A stretch of DNA of 37,126 nt from DASRYH01 sp035687245 (GTDB taxonomy: Bacteria; Actinomycetota; Coriobacteriia; Anaerosomatales; PHET01), in assembly GCA_035687245.1 (NCBI GenBank), contig DASRYH010000049.1, positions 1 to 37,126 of the forward strand, read 5' to 3'. Position 1 is the first letter of the stretch, and every line of letters begins with the position of its first letter. A program made the translations under genes and the position numbers. This document shows, piece after piece, positions 1-7,169 of this stretch. A model generated the notes under the pieces. The model made no database searches, had not been told where the DNA came from, and worked only from the letters and a program-made list of their open reading frames with translations.

Positions 1-2408
1 GGTACCGTGACCTTGCCGCGCACCTTGCCGTTGACCTGCACGGCGAGCTCAAGCTCGTCGGCAACAGCGGCCGAAGCGTCGAACTCCGGCCAGGACGCCC
101 GGTGCACGGAGCCCTCGACGCCGAAGGTCTCGCGCCACAGCTCCTCGCACATGTGCGGCGCGAACGGTGCCAGCATCAGCGTGAGCCGCTCGGCGACTTC
201 CTTGATGAGGGCGAGGTCGCGCGAGCCGGCAGCCACCGCGTTGCGGTAGTCGTAGGCGGCGTTGGTGAGCTCCATCATCGCGGCGATCGCAGTGTTGAAC
301 TGGAAGCGCTCGATGTCGTCGGTGACCTTGCCGGTCACGCGGTGCATCTCGCGGTGCAGTGTCTTGGCGGCAGCGTCGCCCGAGGCGGCCACTCCGCAGC
401 CCGCATGCACCTCTTCAGTGGTCTCAGTCACGAAGCGCCAAACGCGCGACAGCCAGCGGTACATACCCTCGACACCCTCGTAGCTCCACTCGAGGTCCTT
501 GTCGGGCGGGGCCATGAACAGGATGTAGGCGCGCAGAGTGTCGGCGCCGAACTTCGCGATCATCTCTTCGGGAGCCACGACGTTGCCCTTTGACTTCGAC
601 ATCGTCTCGCCGTCTTTCTTCACCATGCCCTGCGTGAGCAGGTTGGTGAACGGCTCGTCGAAGCTGAGCATCCCGAGGTCGCGCAGCACCTTGGTGAAGA
701 AGCGCGAGTAGAGCAGGTGCAGGATCGCGTGCTCGATGCCGCCAATGTACTGGTCGACCGGCATCCAGTAGTCGACCTTGTCCTTCTCGAACGGCATCGC
801 GTCGTTGCGCGCGTCGCAGTAGCGCATGTAGTACCAGCTCGAGCAGGTGAACGTGTCCATCGTGTCGGTCTCGCGCTTGGCTGCGCCGCCGCACTTCGGA
901 CACGTGGTCTCGTAAAACTCGGGGTGGTCGGCGAGCGTCTCACCCTTGGTGATGTCGATATCCATCGGCAGCACGACGGGCAGGTCGGCTTCGGGTACCG
1001 GCACCAGCCCGCAGGTCGGGCAGTGGACCGCCGGAATCGGGTTACCCCAGTAGCGCTGACGCGAGATCAGCCAGTCACGCAGACGGAAGTTGATGGATGC
1101 GTCGCCGGCACCACGCTCGGCAAGCCACGCGGTGACGGCTTGCATGCCCTCGCTCGCCTTACCGCCGCGCATGCCAGTGAACTGCGCCGACTGCACCATC
1201 ACGCCGTCGCCGTTGAACGCCTCGTCCCACGGCACATCGGCCATGACGCGATCGGTCGCACCAGACAGCTCCGCCAGCAGCGGATCGTCGTCGGCCACCA
1301 CGACCGGCGGGATCGCGAGGCCGTACTTGCGGGCGAACTCGAAGTCGCGCTGGTCGCCAGAGGGTACCGCCATGACCGCGCCGGTGCCGTAGTCCATCAG
1401 CACGTAGTCCGAGACCCAGACCGGCACCTTCTCGCCGTTGACCGGGTTGATGACGTAGCGGCCCGTGAAGGCACCGTTCTTCTCACGCTCGCCCAGCTGA
1501 CGCTCGACGGCCGTCTCGCGCGATGCCTTCTCCACCACGGCCATCACGTCGGCCTCGTACTGTGTGCCGGCGACGAACTCCTTGACGCGCGGGTGCTCCG
1601 GCGCCAGCAGGAAGAACGTGCAGCCGAACAGCGTGTCCGGGCGCGTGGTGAACACGGTGATCTTCTCGCCGCTCGGCTCACCGGCAACGTCGCAGAGCTC
1701 GAACTCGACTTCGGCGCCTTCACTTCGGCCGATCCAGTTGGCCTGCATCGTCTTGACGCGCTCCGGCCAGCCCGGGAGCTTGTCGAGGTCGTCGAGCAGC
1801 TCCTGGGCGTAGTCGGTGATCTTGAAGTACCACTGCTCCAGCTCGCGCTTCTGCACGTGGCTCTTGCAGCGCCAGCAGACGCCGTCGCCGACGACCTGCT
1901 CGTTAGCGAGCACCGTGGCGCAGTCGGGACACCAGTTGACCGGCGAGCTCTTGCGCTCCACCAGGCCGCGTTCCCAGAACTTCAGGAAGATGTACTGGCC
2001 CCAGCGGTAGTACTCGGGGTCGCACGACTTGACGGTGCGGTCCCAGTCGTATGAGAAGCCCATGCGCTTGAACGACGCCGCCTGCGTCTCGATGTTTGCG
2101 TACGTCCACTTCGCGGGGTGCGAGTTGGACTTGATCGCGGCGTTTTCGGCAGGCAGACCGAAGGCGTCCCACCCGATGGGGTGAAGCACCGAGTAGCCCT
2201 TCATGACAGCCTGGCGCGCCACCACGTCGCCGATGGTGTAGTTGCGCACGTGCCCCATGTGAATGTCGCCCGACGGGTACGGAAACATCTCGAGCACGTA
2301 CTTCTTCGGCTTACCCGCGTCTTCGGTGGCGTGATACAGGTGGGCGTCGGCCCAGACCTGCTGCCACTTCGTCTCGATGTCGTGCGGGTTGTACTTTCTG
2401 TCGCTCAC
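1..2408 (-). CDS. leuS: Leucyl-tRNA synthetase (3' end cut by window edge)
   Basis: Class I aminoacyl-tRNA synthetase that charges tRNA-Leu in the cytosol. The translation starts VSDRKYNPHDIETKWQ, has the HIGH-type motif HMGH in YPSGDIHMGHVRN near residue 50, an editing domain rich in TTRPDTLFG-type sequence, and the KMSKS loop as ETMSKSKGN around residue 600. About 802 codons are present. The bacterial family is usually 810-870 residues, so only a short C-terminal part lies beyond base 1. I chose the GTG start because GGAGG lies 9 bases upstream and the protein begins exactly where the family does. No leucine T-box is visible in the short leader, unlike ileS at the other end of the window. 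Identity is very secure; only the C-terminus is unseen. Confidence 0.97.
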   Translation of the reverse strand, partial: MSDRKYNPHDIETKWQQVWADAHLYHATEDAGKPKKYVLEMFPYPSGDIHMGHVRNYTIGDVVARQAVMKGYSVLHPIGWDAFGLPAENAAIKSNSHPAKWTYANIETQAASFKRMGFSYDWDRTVKSCDPEYYRWGQYIFLKFWERGLVERKSSPVNWCPDCATVLANEQVVGDGVCWRCKSHVQKRELEQWYFKITDYAQELLDDLDKLPGWPERVKTMQANWIGRSEGAEVEFELCDVAGEPSGEKITVFTTRPDTLFGCTFFLLAPEHPRVKEFVAGTQYEADVMAVVEKASRETAVERQLGEREKNGAFTGRYVINPVNGEKVPVWVSDYVLMDYGTGAVMAVPSGDQRDFEFARKYGLAIPPVVVADDDPLLAELSGATDRVMADVPWDEAFNGDGVMVQSAQFTGMRGGKASEGMQAVTAWLAERGAGDASINFRLRDWLISRQRYWGNPIPAVHCPTCGLVPVPEADLPVVLPMDIDITKGETLADHPEFYETTCPKCGGAAKRETDTMDTFTCSSWYYMRYCDARNDAMPFEKDKVDYWMPVDQYIGGIEHAILHLLYSRFFTKVLRDLGMLSFDEPFTNLLTQGMVKKDGETMSKSKGNVVAPEEMIAKFGADTLRAYILFMAPPDKDLEWSYEGVEGMYRWLSRVWRFVTETTEEVHAGCGVAASGDAAAKTLHREMHRVTGKVTDDIERFQFNTAIAAMMELTNAAYDYRNAVAAGSRDLALIKEVAERLTLMLAPFAPHMCEELWRETFGVEGSVHRASWPEFDASAAVADELELAVQVNGKVRGKVTV

Positions 2409-2457
2409 AGGCAAGTGCCTCCATCAGGCGGAATCGCTTGGGGTGTAGTCGCAAGTG

Positions 2458-2463
2458 ATTCTA
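2458..2463 (-). promoter_or_regulatory. Candidate -10 box for leuS
   Basis: Reads TAGAAT on the minus strand (five of six matches to TATAAT), about 50 bases before the leuS start and after the tRNA-Ala terminator. No good -35 hexamer is seen at 16-18 bases, so this is tentative. Confidence 0.35.
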
Positions 2464-2474
2464 GCGGAAGGGCT

Positions 2475-2490
2475 GCCGAAGATGCCGAAG
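2475..2490. repeat. Two tandem copies of the GCCGAAG heptamer
   Basis: Two GCCGAAG heptamers, 9 bases apart from start to start, lie in the intergenic stretch between the leuS leader and the tRNA-Ala terminator. They are the densest non-coding example of a heptamer that recurs about 80 times on both strands of this window (see findings). Function unknown. Confidence 0.6.
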
Positions 2491-2517
2491 GTGCGTGAAC
2501 ACGCGTCTCCCGGCAAC

Positions 2518-2546
2518 AAAAACACCCGCCGGATATCCGACGGGTG
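2518..2546 (-). terminator. Rho-independent terminator after tRNA-Ala
   Basis: On the minus strand CACCCGTCGG and CCGGCGGGTG form a 10-bp stem (one G-T pair) around an ATAT loop, followed directly by TTTTT. It lies 12 bases past the CCA end of tRNA-Ala and separates that transcript from leuS. Confidence 0.85.
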
Positions 2547-2558
2547 CTCTAAGTCCTT

Positions 2559-2634
2559 TGGTGGAGCCTAGGGGGATCGAACCCCTGACCTCCTGGCTGC
2601 CAGCCAGGCGCTCTCCCAGCTGAGCTAAGGCCCC
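2559..2634 (-). tRNA. tRNA-Ala, anticodon GGC
   Basis: A 76-base cloverleaf with CCA encoded. The acceptor stem is GGGGCCU/AGGCUCC and contains the G3-U70 wobble that marks alanine tRNAs. The D arm is GCUC-AGCUGGGA-GAGC. The anticodon stem CCUGG/CCAGG holds the loop CUGGCAG, so the anticodon is GGC, reading GCC and GCU. The T arm carries GGUUCGAUCC. It has its own promoter 33 bases upstream and a strong terminator downstream, so it is transcribed independently of leuS and the DUF190 gene. Confidence 0.97.
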
Positions 2635-2666
2635 ACATCTGGGTGCCGCGCGAGCGGCAAGACGGT

Positions 2667-2694
2667 AGTATACCGCCGTATTCGGGCGGGTCAA
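2667..2694 (-). promoter_or_regulatory. Promoter of tRNA-Ala
   Basis: Minus-strand TTGACC (-35) and TATACT (-10), each five of six to the sigma-70 consensus, with a 16-base spacer. The predicted start falls about 25 bases before the mature tRNA. This is the best promoter in the window and a template for judging others; the ileS leader promoter has the same TTGACC-N16 layout. Confidence 0.8.
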
Positions 2695-2736
2695 GCACCT
2701 TCGCCAGACCCGTTTCTCCCGCCTGCCGAAGGGGCG

Positions 2737-3102
2737 CTACGAGTCGTCTTCGCCGCGCCTGCAGTAGCTGACGACCTGCACGTCTTCGAGCGTGACGATG
2801 CCGCACGAGACCATCGTCGACCACATCTCGGCGAGCGCGGTCACGCGCGGCGCCTCATCGATGACGACCACCATGACCGGGCAGTCGGTCGACATGCGCA
2901 GGCCGTGCTTGGCGACGTCACGGCTCGTGGCACCGTAGCCAACCATGCCGCGCAGCGCGGTGGCGCCGGCGCAGCCTTGAGTGCGAGCCTGATCGACAAG
3001 CGCCTGATAGAGCGGCCTACCGTCGGTGTATACCTCGTCTTCGCCCACGTATGCGGCCAGGCGCTTTGCCTGGCCTTCAAGCTTGTGTAGCTGCTTTGCC
3101 AT
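2737..3102 (-). CDS. DUF190 family protein
   Basis: A small soluble protein of 121 residues with the DUF190 pattern: an N-terminal RLAAYVGEDEVY strand, GRPLYQALVDQARTQG helix, the hallmark GATALRGMVGYGA (around residues 46-58), then STDCPVMVVVIDE and a C-terminal GIVTLEDVQVVSY strand. The fold is ferredoxin-like/PII-like. In other genomes DUF190 genes often sit beside fluoride channel crcB or cation transporters, but no transporter is present here. Its ATG follows the TAG of coaBC without a single intervening base, so the two are probably translationally coupled. The biochemical role is not established. Family assignment is secure from the motif; function is unknown. Confidence 0.88.
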   Translation of the reverse strand: MAKQLHKLEGQAKRLAAYVGEDEVYTDGRPLYQALVDQARTQGCAGATALRGMVGYGATSRDVAKHGLRMSTDCPVMVVVIDEAPRVTALAEMWSTMVSCGIVTLEDVQVVSYCRRGEDDS

Positions 3103-4323
3103 CTAGTCGAGTTCCTTCGTTCTTGCTGCAGCAGCGTGCGCTGCATCTTCGATGCGGTCCCACAGAGCGCGCGCGAGGCTGCGCTTCGACGACTCAGGCA
3201 TCTCTTCAGCTTCATCCGCCGACACGAGCCATACCTGATTGCGTTCGCTGCCGAATCCCAGCCCCGGCACCGACACGTCGTTGGCGATCACCAGATCGAG
3301 GTTCTTGTTCGTGAGCTTCAAGCGAGCCTCGTCGAGCACGTCCTGTGTCTCGGCAGCGAAACCGACCAGCAACCGGCCCTCTTTGCGCTGTCCGAGTCCG
3401 GCAAGGATATCAGGGTTGCGCTCGAGCAGGACTTGCGGGACCTCAGTCTTCTTGAGCTTGTGCTCCGCAGATGCCGCAGGACGGAAGTCAGCCACTGCCG
3501 CGACGGCGATGACGACGTCGATCTCGGGATAGGCCGCGTCGACAGCTGCAGACATGCCCAGAGCGGTCGTGACGCGCATCGTGCGCACGCCGAAGGGATC
3601 GGCCAGAGACGTCGGGCCGGACACGAGGGTGACCTCGGCGCCGCGGCGCGCGGCCTCTTCGGCGATCGCGTAGCCGGTCTTGCCGCTGCTGCGGTTACCG
3701 ATGTAGCGCACGGGATCGATCGGCTCGTGCGTGGGACCCGCGGTGACTAGCACGTTGACGCCCTCGAGGGAGCGGCTGTGGTGCGCCTCAGCAAGCACGG
3801 TCTCAGCGATTGCGGACGGGTCGGCCAGGCGGCCTTCTCCGACCTCACCGCAGACGAGGTAGCCGCTCTCCGGCTCCACGATCGTCGCGCCTCGCTCGCG
3901 CAGGGCGGCGAGGTTGGCCTGCGTCGCTTCGGCACGCCACATGCGCACGTTCATCGCCGGGGCGATGATGAGCCGCGCCTGGGTGGCGAGTGCGGTGGTT
4001 GTGAGTAGATCGTCGGCACGCCCCGCGGCGATCTTGGCGATGACGTTGGCAGTGGCAGGCGCCACGACGAAGACGTCGGCCTCTTCCGCAAGCGAGATGT
4101 GGTGGACCTTGTCCGCCGACTCCTCCCACAGCGAGACCGCAACGGGCTCACCAGTGAGGGCTCGGAAGGTGGCTGGTCCGACGAAGTGCGTTGCCGCCTC
4201 GGTCATGACGACCTTCACGCGCATTCCGGCTTTCTGCAGCTCACGAACGAGCTCGCACGCCTTGTATGCTGCGATACAGCCGGTCACGCCAACTACGACG
4301 GTCTTGGGTGTGTGATCGCTCAT
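3103..4323 (-). CDS. coaBC: Bifunctional phosphopantothenoylcysteine decarboxylase / phosphopantothenate-cysteine ligase
   Basis: Makes 4'-phosphopantetheine for coenzyme A in two steps: CTP-dependent joining of cysteine to phosphopantothenate (CoaB, C-terminal half) and FMN-dependent decarboxylation (CoaC, N-terminal half). The 406-residue length is normal for the fusion. CoaC features are VVGVTGCIAAYKACELV at the N-terminus, the PAMNVRMW substrate clamp and the active-site cysteine in GYLVCGEVGEGRL. CoaB shows VTAGPTHEPIDPVRYIGNRSSG and the KKTEVPQVLLERNPDIL segment that binds CTP and substrate. I placed the start at MSDHTPKTVVVG because family homology begins there; the longer upstream frame is not conserved-looking. 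It is divergent from korAB, whose product consumes CoA, and abuts the DUF190 gene. Confidence 0.96.
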   Translation of the reverse strand: MSDHTPKTVVVGVTGCIAAYKACELVRELQKAGMRVKVVMTEAATHFVGPATFRALTGEPVAVSLWEESADKVHHISLAEEADVFVVAPATANVIAKIAAGRADDLLTTTALATQARLIIAPAMNVRMWRAEATQANLAALRERGATIVEPESGYLVCGEVGEGRLADPSAIAETVLAEAHHSRSLEGVNVLVTAGPTHEPIDPVRYIGNRSSGKTGYAIAEEAARRGAEVTLVSGPTSLADPFGVRTMRVTTALGMSAAVDAAYPEIDVVIAVAAVADFRPAASAEHKLKKTEVPQVLLERNPDILAGLGQRKEGRLLVGFAAETQDVLDEARLKLTNKNLDLVIANDVSVPGLGFGSERNQVWLVSADEAEEMPESSKRSLARALWDRIEDAAHAAAARTKELD

Positions 4324-4327
4324 ACCG

Positions 4328-4386
4328 CCAGTATCGCACTTGTGACAAGGGCGCATCAGGCCGCTCGCCGAAGGGGAAGATACTGG
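4328..4386. promoter_or_regulatory. Inverted repeat in the coaBC/korAB divergent region
   Basis: CCAGTATC at 4328-4335 and its exact reverse complement GATACTGG at 4379-4386 face each other across 43 bases, one near each divergent gene. GATACT resembles a -10 box on each strand, but neither has a convincing -35 hexamer. A short odd palindrome CTTGTGACAAG lies between them. This could be a pair of divergent promoters or a shared operator; no regulator can be named. Confidence 0.3.
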
Positions 4387-4446
4387 TGACAGTGCGTACG
4401 TGCACCGCCACTCCCCGCGTCCCGATTCGGAAAGGATCGCGACACT

Positions 4447-6288
4447 ATGAGTCAGTCCGCACCCTATGGCCCTGAGGTCCGCATCCGCATAGGCGGTCCC
4501 GCCGGCACCGGCATCAAGGCGGCAGGCCAGTCGCTCGCCCGCGTATTCGCCTCCTCGGGCTATCACACCTTCGACCTCACGGAGTACCCGTCGCTCATCA
4601 AAGGTGGCCACAACACCTACCACCTGCGAGTGAGCGAAGCGCCCATCTACTCCCACGTCATGGCCACCGACGTCCTCGTGGCCCTCGACCGTCAGACGGT
4701 GCGCCTGCATCTTGCCGAGCTCACCGAAGGCGCGGCCGTCATCTACGACCCGGCCGACTTCGAGCCCGACGCCAGCGACATCGATGGCCGCGACGACCTC
4801 TGCCTCGTACCGGCTCCGCTGACTGCGATCGTGAAGGACGTCGGCGGCATCCCGATCATGCGAAACGTCGTCTCGCTCGGTGCCGTACTCGGCCACATGG
4901 ACTACCCGCTACAGGGCCTGCTCGATTCGATCCGTGCGCAGTTCGCGAACAAGCCTGCCGAAGTTGCCGAGCAGAACGTCGCCGCTGCCACAGCGGGCTA
5001 CGCGTTCGCCCAAGACGTGCACTGCGACTTCCCCTACAAGCTCGCCCCTCGTGCTGCTGAAGCAGATGTCGTGCTCGCCGACGGTAACGAGTCCGTGGGC
5101 CTGGGCGCGCTTGCAGCAGGCATCGGCCTCTACTGCGCCTACCCGATGACGCCGTCGAGCGCCCTGCTGCACTTCATGGCGAAGTACGGCGACGACAACG
5201 GCGTCGTGGTCAAGCACACCGAAGACGAGATCGCAGCCATGAACATGGTGCTGGGCGGGGCCTTCGGCGGGGCGCGTTCGATGTGCGCCACTGCAGGCGG
5301 CGGCTTCGCGCTCATGGTCGAGGCGTTCGGCTTCGGCGGCGTGAGTGAGTCGGCGGTCGTAGTGGGAGTATTCACCCGCCCCGGACCGGCGACCGGCATG
5401 CCCACCTGGACCGAGCAGTCCGACCTGCGCTTCGTCATCCACGCGGCGCAGGGCGAGTTCCCGCGCGTCGTCCTGGCCCCCGGCGACCACACCGAGAGCT
5501 TCGAGGCAGGCTGGAAGGCCTTCAACCTCGCCGACCAGCTGCAGACGCCGGTGGTCATCCTCTCCGACTCCTACCTGTGCGAGAATCGCCAGACCTCGGT
5601 GCCCTACGACGTCGATGCCGTGACTATCGATCGAGGCGCGCTCGTTGCCGAAGGCGACGTCGCGAGCCACCCCGAGGCAATCGCCGAAGCCGGCGGCTAC
5701 CTGCGATACAAGGTCACCGAAAGCGGCATCTCCACGCGCGCCCTGCCCGGTGTGACCGGCGCGACCCAGCTCGTGAACTCCTACGAGCACGACGAGTACG
5801 GCTGGGGCCAGGAGGGCGAGCGCGCCGACGTTCGCATCGCCCAGAACGATAAGCGCATGAAGAAGCTCGAGCTCGCGCGCACGCTCGTGCCGCCACCCAA
5901 TCACTTCGGTCCCACGTCGGCTGAGGTCTCGATCGTCTGCTTCGGCAGCACGAAGATGCCGGTGCGTGAAGCGATGTCGTGGCTTGAGGCCGAGGGCATC
6001 ACAGTGAACATGCTCCAGCCGGTGACGGTCTGGCCGTTCCCGCACGAGGAGGTCGCGGCCTTCATCGACTCTGCCGCCCGCACGCTCGTGATCGAGAGCA
6101 ACTACACCGGACAGCTCGAGGGTCTGGTCGCCGAATACTGCGGCCTGCACTTCGATGCGAACCTGCGCCGCTATGACGGCCGCCCGATCTCGCCTGAGAT
6201 CGTCTACGCGAAGGTGAAGGCCATGCTTGGCGCGCAGGTCGAACTCACGACCGCAGGCGCCGTGGCTGCGAAGGAAGGCGGTCTGTAA
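4447..6288 (+). CDS. korA: 2-oxoacid:acceptor oxidoreductase, fused gamma-alpha subunit
   Basis: Large subunit of a 2-oxoglutarate/2-oxoacid:ferredoxin oxidoreductase, which decarboxylates a 2-oxoacid to the acyl-CoA and passes electrons to ferredoxin. At 613 residues it is the fused form. The gamma domain (about 1-190) begins VRIRIGGPAGTGIKAAGQSL and contains EYPSLIKGGHNTYHLRV. The alpha domain starts around 205 and has CAYPMTPSS, equivalent to the YPITPSS substrate loop, followed by HTEDEIAAMNMVLGGAFGG and GMPTWTEQSDL. The C-terminal region is the domain II/transketolase-C-like part. It ends in a TAATG overlap with korB, so the two subunits are coupled. A purine-rich GGAAAGGA precedes the ATG. 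The exact 2-oxoacid cannot be read from sequence. No separate ferredoxin-like delta subunit is nearby. Confidence 0.92.
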   Translation: MSQSAPYGPEVRIRIGGPAGTGIKAAGQSLARVFASSGYHTFDLTEYPSLIKGGHNTYHLRVSEAPIYSHVMATDVLVALDRQTVRLHLAELTEGAAVIYDPADFEPDASDIDGRDDLCLVPAPLTAIVKDVGGIPIMRNVVSLGAVLGHMDYPLQGLLDSIRAQFANKPAEVAEQNVAAATAGYAFAQDVHCDFPYKLAPRAAEADVVLADGNESVGLGALAAGIGLYCAYPMTPSSALLHFMAKYGDDNGVVVKHTEDEIAAMNMVLGGAFGGARSMCATAGGGFALMVEAFGFGGVSESAVVVGVFTRPGPATGMPTWTEQSDLRFVIHAAQGEFPRVVLAPGDHTESFEAGWKAFNLADQLQTPVVILSDSYLCENRQTSVPYDVDAVTIDRGALVAEGDVASHPEAIAEAGGYLRYKVTESGISTRALPGVTGATQLVNSYEHDEYGWGQEGERADVRIAQNDKRMKKLELARTLVPPPNHFGPTSAEVSIVCFGSTKMPVREAMSWLEAEGITVNMLQPVTVWPFPHEEVAAFIDSAARTLVIESNYTGQLEGLVAEYCGLHFDANLRRYDGRPISPEIVYAKVKAMLGAQVELTTAGAVAAKEGGL

Positions 6289-7169
6289 TGGCTGTGACCA
6301 AGGAGTTCAGCTCGCCTATCGCTCCCACCTGGTGCCCGGGCTGTGGCAACTTCCAGATGTTTGAGGCGCTCAAGCGCGCGATCCTCGAGATGGGCTGGAA
6401 GACCGAGGACTTCGCGATGTTTTGGGGCATCGGCCAGCACGGAAACGGCTCCGACTTCTGGCAGGTGCAGGGCTTCCACGCGCTGCATGGCCGTTCACTG
6501 CCCCCTGCGACCGCCTTTCGCCTTACACGTCCCGACCAGCACGTCATCGTCGAGATGGGTGATGGCGACGGCTACGGACTCGGCATGGGCCACTTCATCC
6601 ATACCGTGCGCCGCAACGTGGACATCACCTGCATCGCGCACAACAACCAGATCTACGGCCTCACCACCGGTCAGGCTTCACCCACGAGCGACCACCTGAT
6701 GAAGAGCCCTTCGACGCCGAAGGGTGTGCTCGAGGAGCCCGTGAACCCGATCGGACTCGCGCTTGCCGAACGCGCGACCTTCGTCGCACGCGGCTGGGCT
6801 GGAGACATCGCGCATCTCTCGAACCTCTACGTCCAGGCGCTGTCGCACAAGGGTTTCGCCCTCGTAGACGTCTTCCAGCCGTGCGTGACCTTCAACAAGG
6901 TCAACACGTTCCGCTGGTTCAACGAGCGCATCTACAAGCTCGAGGAAGAGGGCTGGGATCCAAGCGACCGCGTGAAGGCGTTCGAGCTCTCGATGTCGAC
7001 CTTCCACGATCTCGAGTGCACGCCCGAGACCTGCCGAATACCTGTGGGCGTGTACTACAAGGAAGAGGGACGGCCGACTTACGAAGACGGGCTTTCCGCT
7101 ACGCAGACGCCCGCGTTCAAACAGGCGCAGACTCCACGAGACGTCTCGGCGATCATGCGGGGGCTCTAG
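6288..7169 (+). CDS. korB: 2-oxoacid:acceptor oxidoreductase, TPP-binding beta subunit
   Basis: Small subunit that binds thiamine diphosphate and an Fe-S cluster and works with KorA. It is 293 residues, the usual length. The N-terminus has WCPGCGNF (Cys16 and Cys19), then GFHALHGRSLPPATA, the TPP motif GDGDGYGLG...HNNQIYGLTTGQASPT (around 91-133), and VDVFQPCVTFN with Cys199. In typical members the cluster is held by four cysteines: the CPGC pair, one in a GIGCS motif, and the QPC cysteine. Here the GIGCS position reads GIGQHGNG, so residue 50 is glutamine, with His51 next to it. The start overlaps the korA stop (TAATG). The stop overlaps that of the opposing GGDEF gene by four bases, and no terminator is visible between them. 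Confidence 0.92.
   Translation: MAVTKEFSSPIAPTWCPGCGNFQMFEALKRAILEMGWKTEDFAMFWGIGQHGNGSDFWQVQGFHALHGRSLPPATAFRLTRPDQHVIVEMGDGDGYGLGMGHFIHTVRRNVDITCIAHNNQIYGLTTGQASPTSDHLMKSPSTPKGVLEEPVNPIGLALAERATFVARGWAGDIAHLSNLYVQALSHKGFALVDVFQPCVTFNKVNTFRWFNERIYKLEEEGWDPSDRVKAFELSMSTFHDLECTPETCRIPVGVYYKEEGRPTYEDGLSATQTPAFKQAQTPRDVSAIMRGL

Noticed and set aside
717..2054. A 445-codon plus-strand open frame opposite leuS
   Set aside because: Antisense to the well-conserved LeuRS catalytic region; low-complexity His/Arg/Val composition and no motif.
2409..2517. T-box or leader peptide in front of leuS
   Set aside because: No T-box sequence, specifier stem or Leu-rich reading frame is present; the leader is only about 50 bases from the candidate -10 box.
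4909..6150. A 413-codon minus-strand open frame opposite korA
   Set aside because: Shadow of the korA alpha domain; no ribosome-binding site and no recognisable protein.
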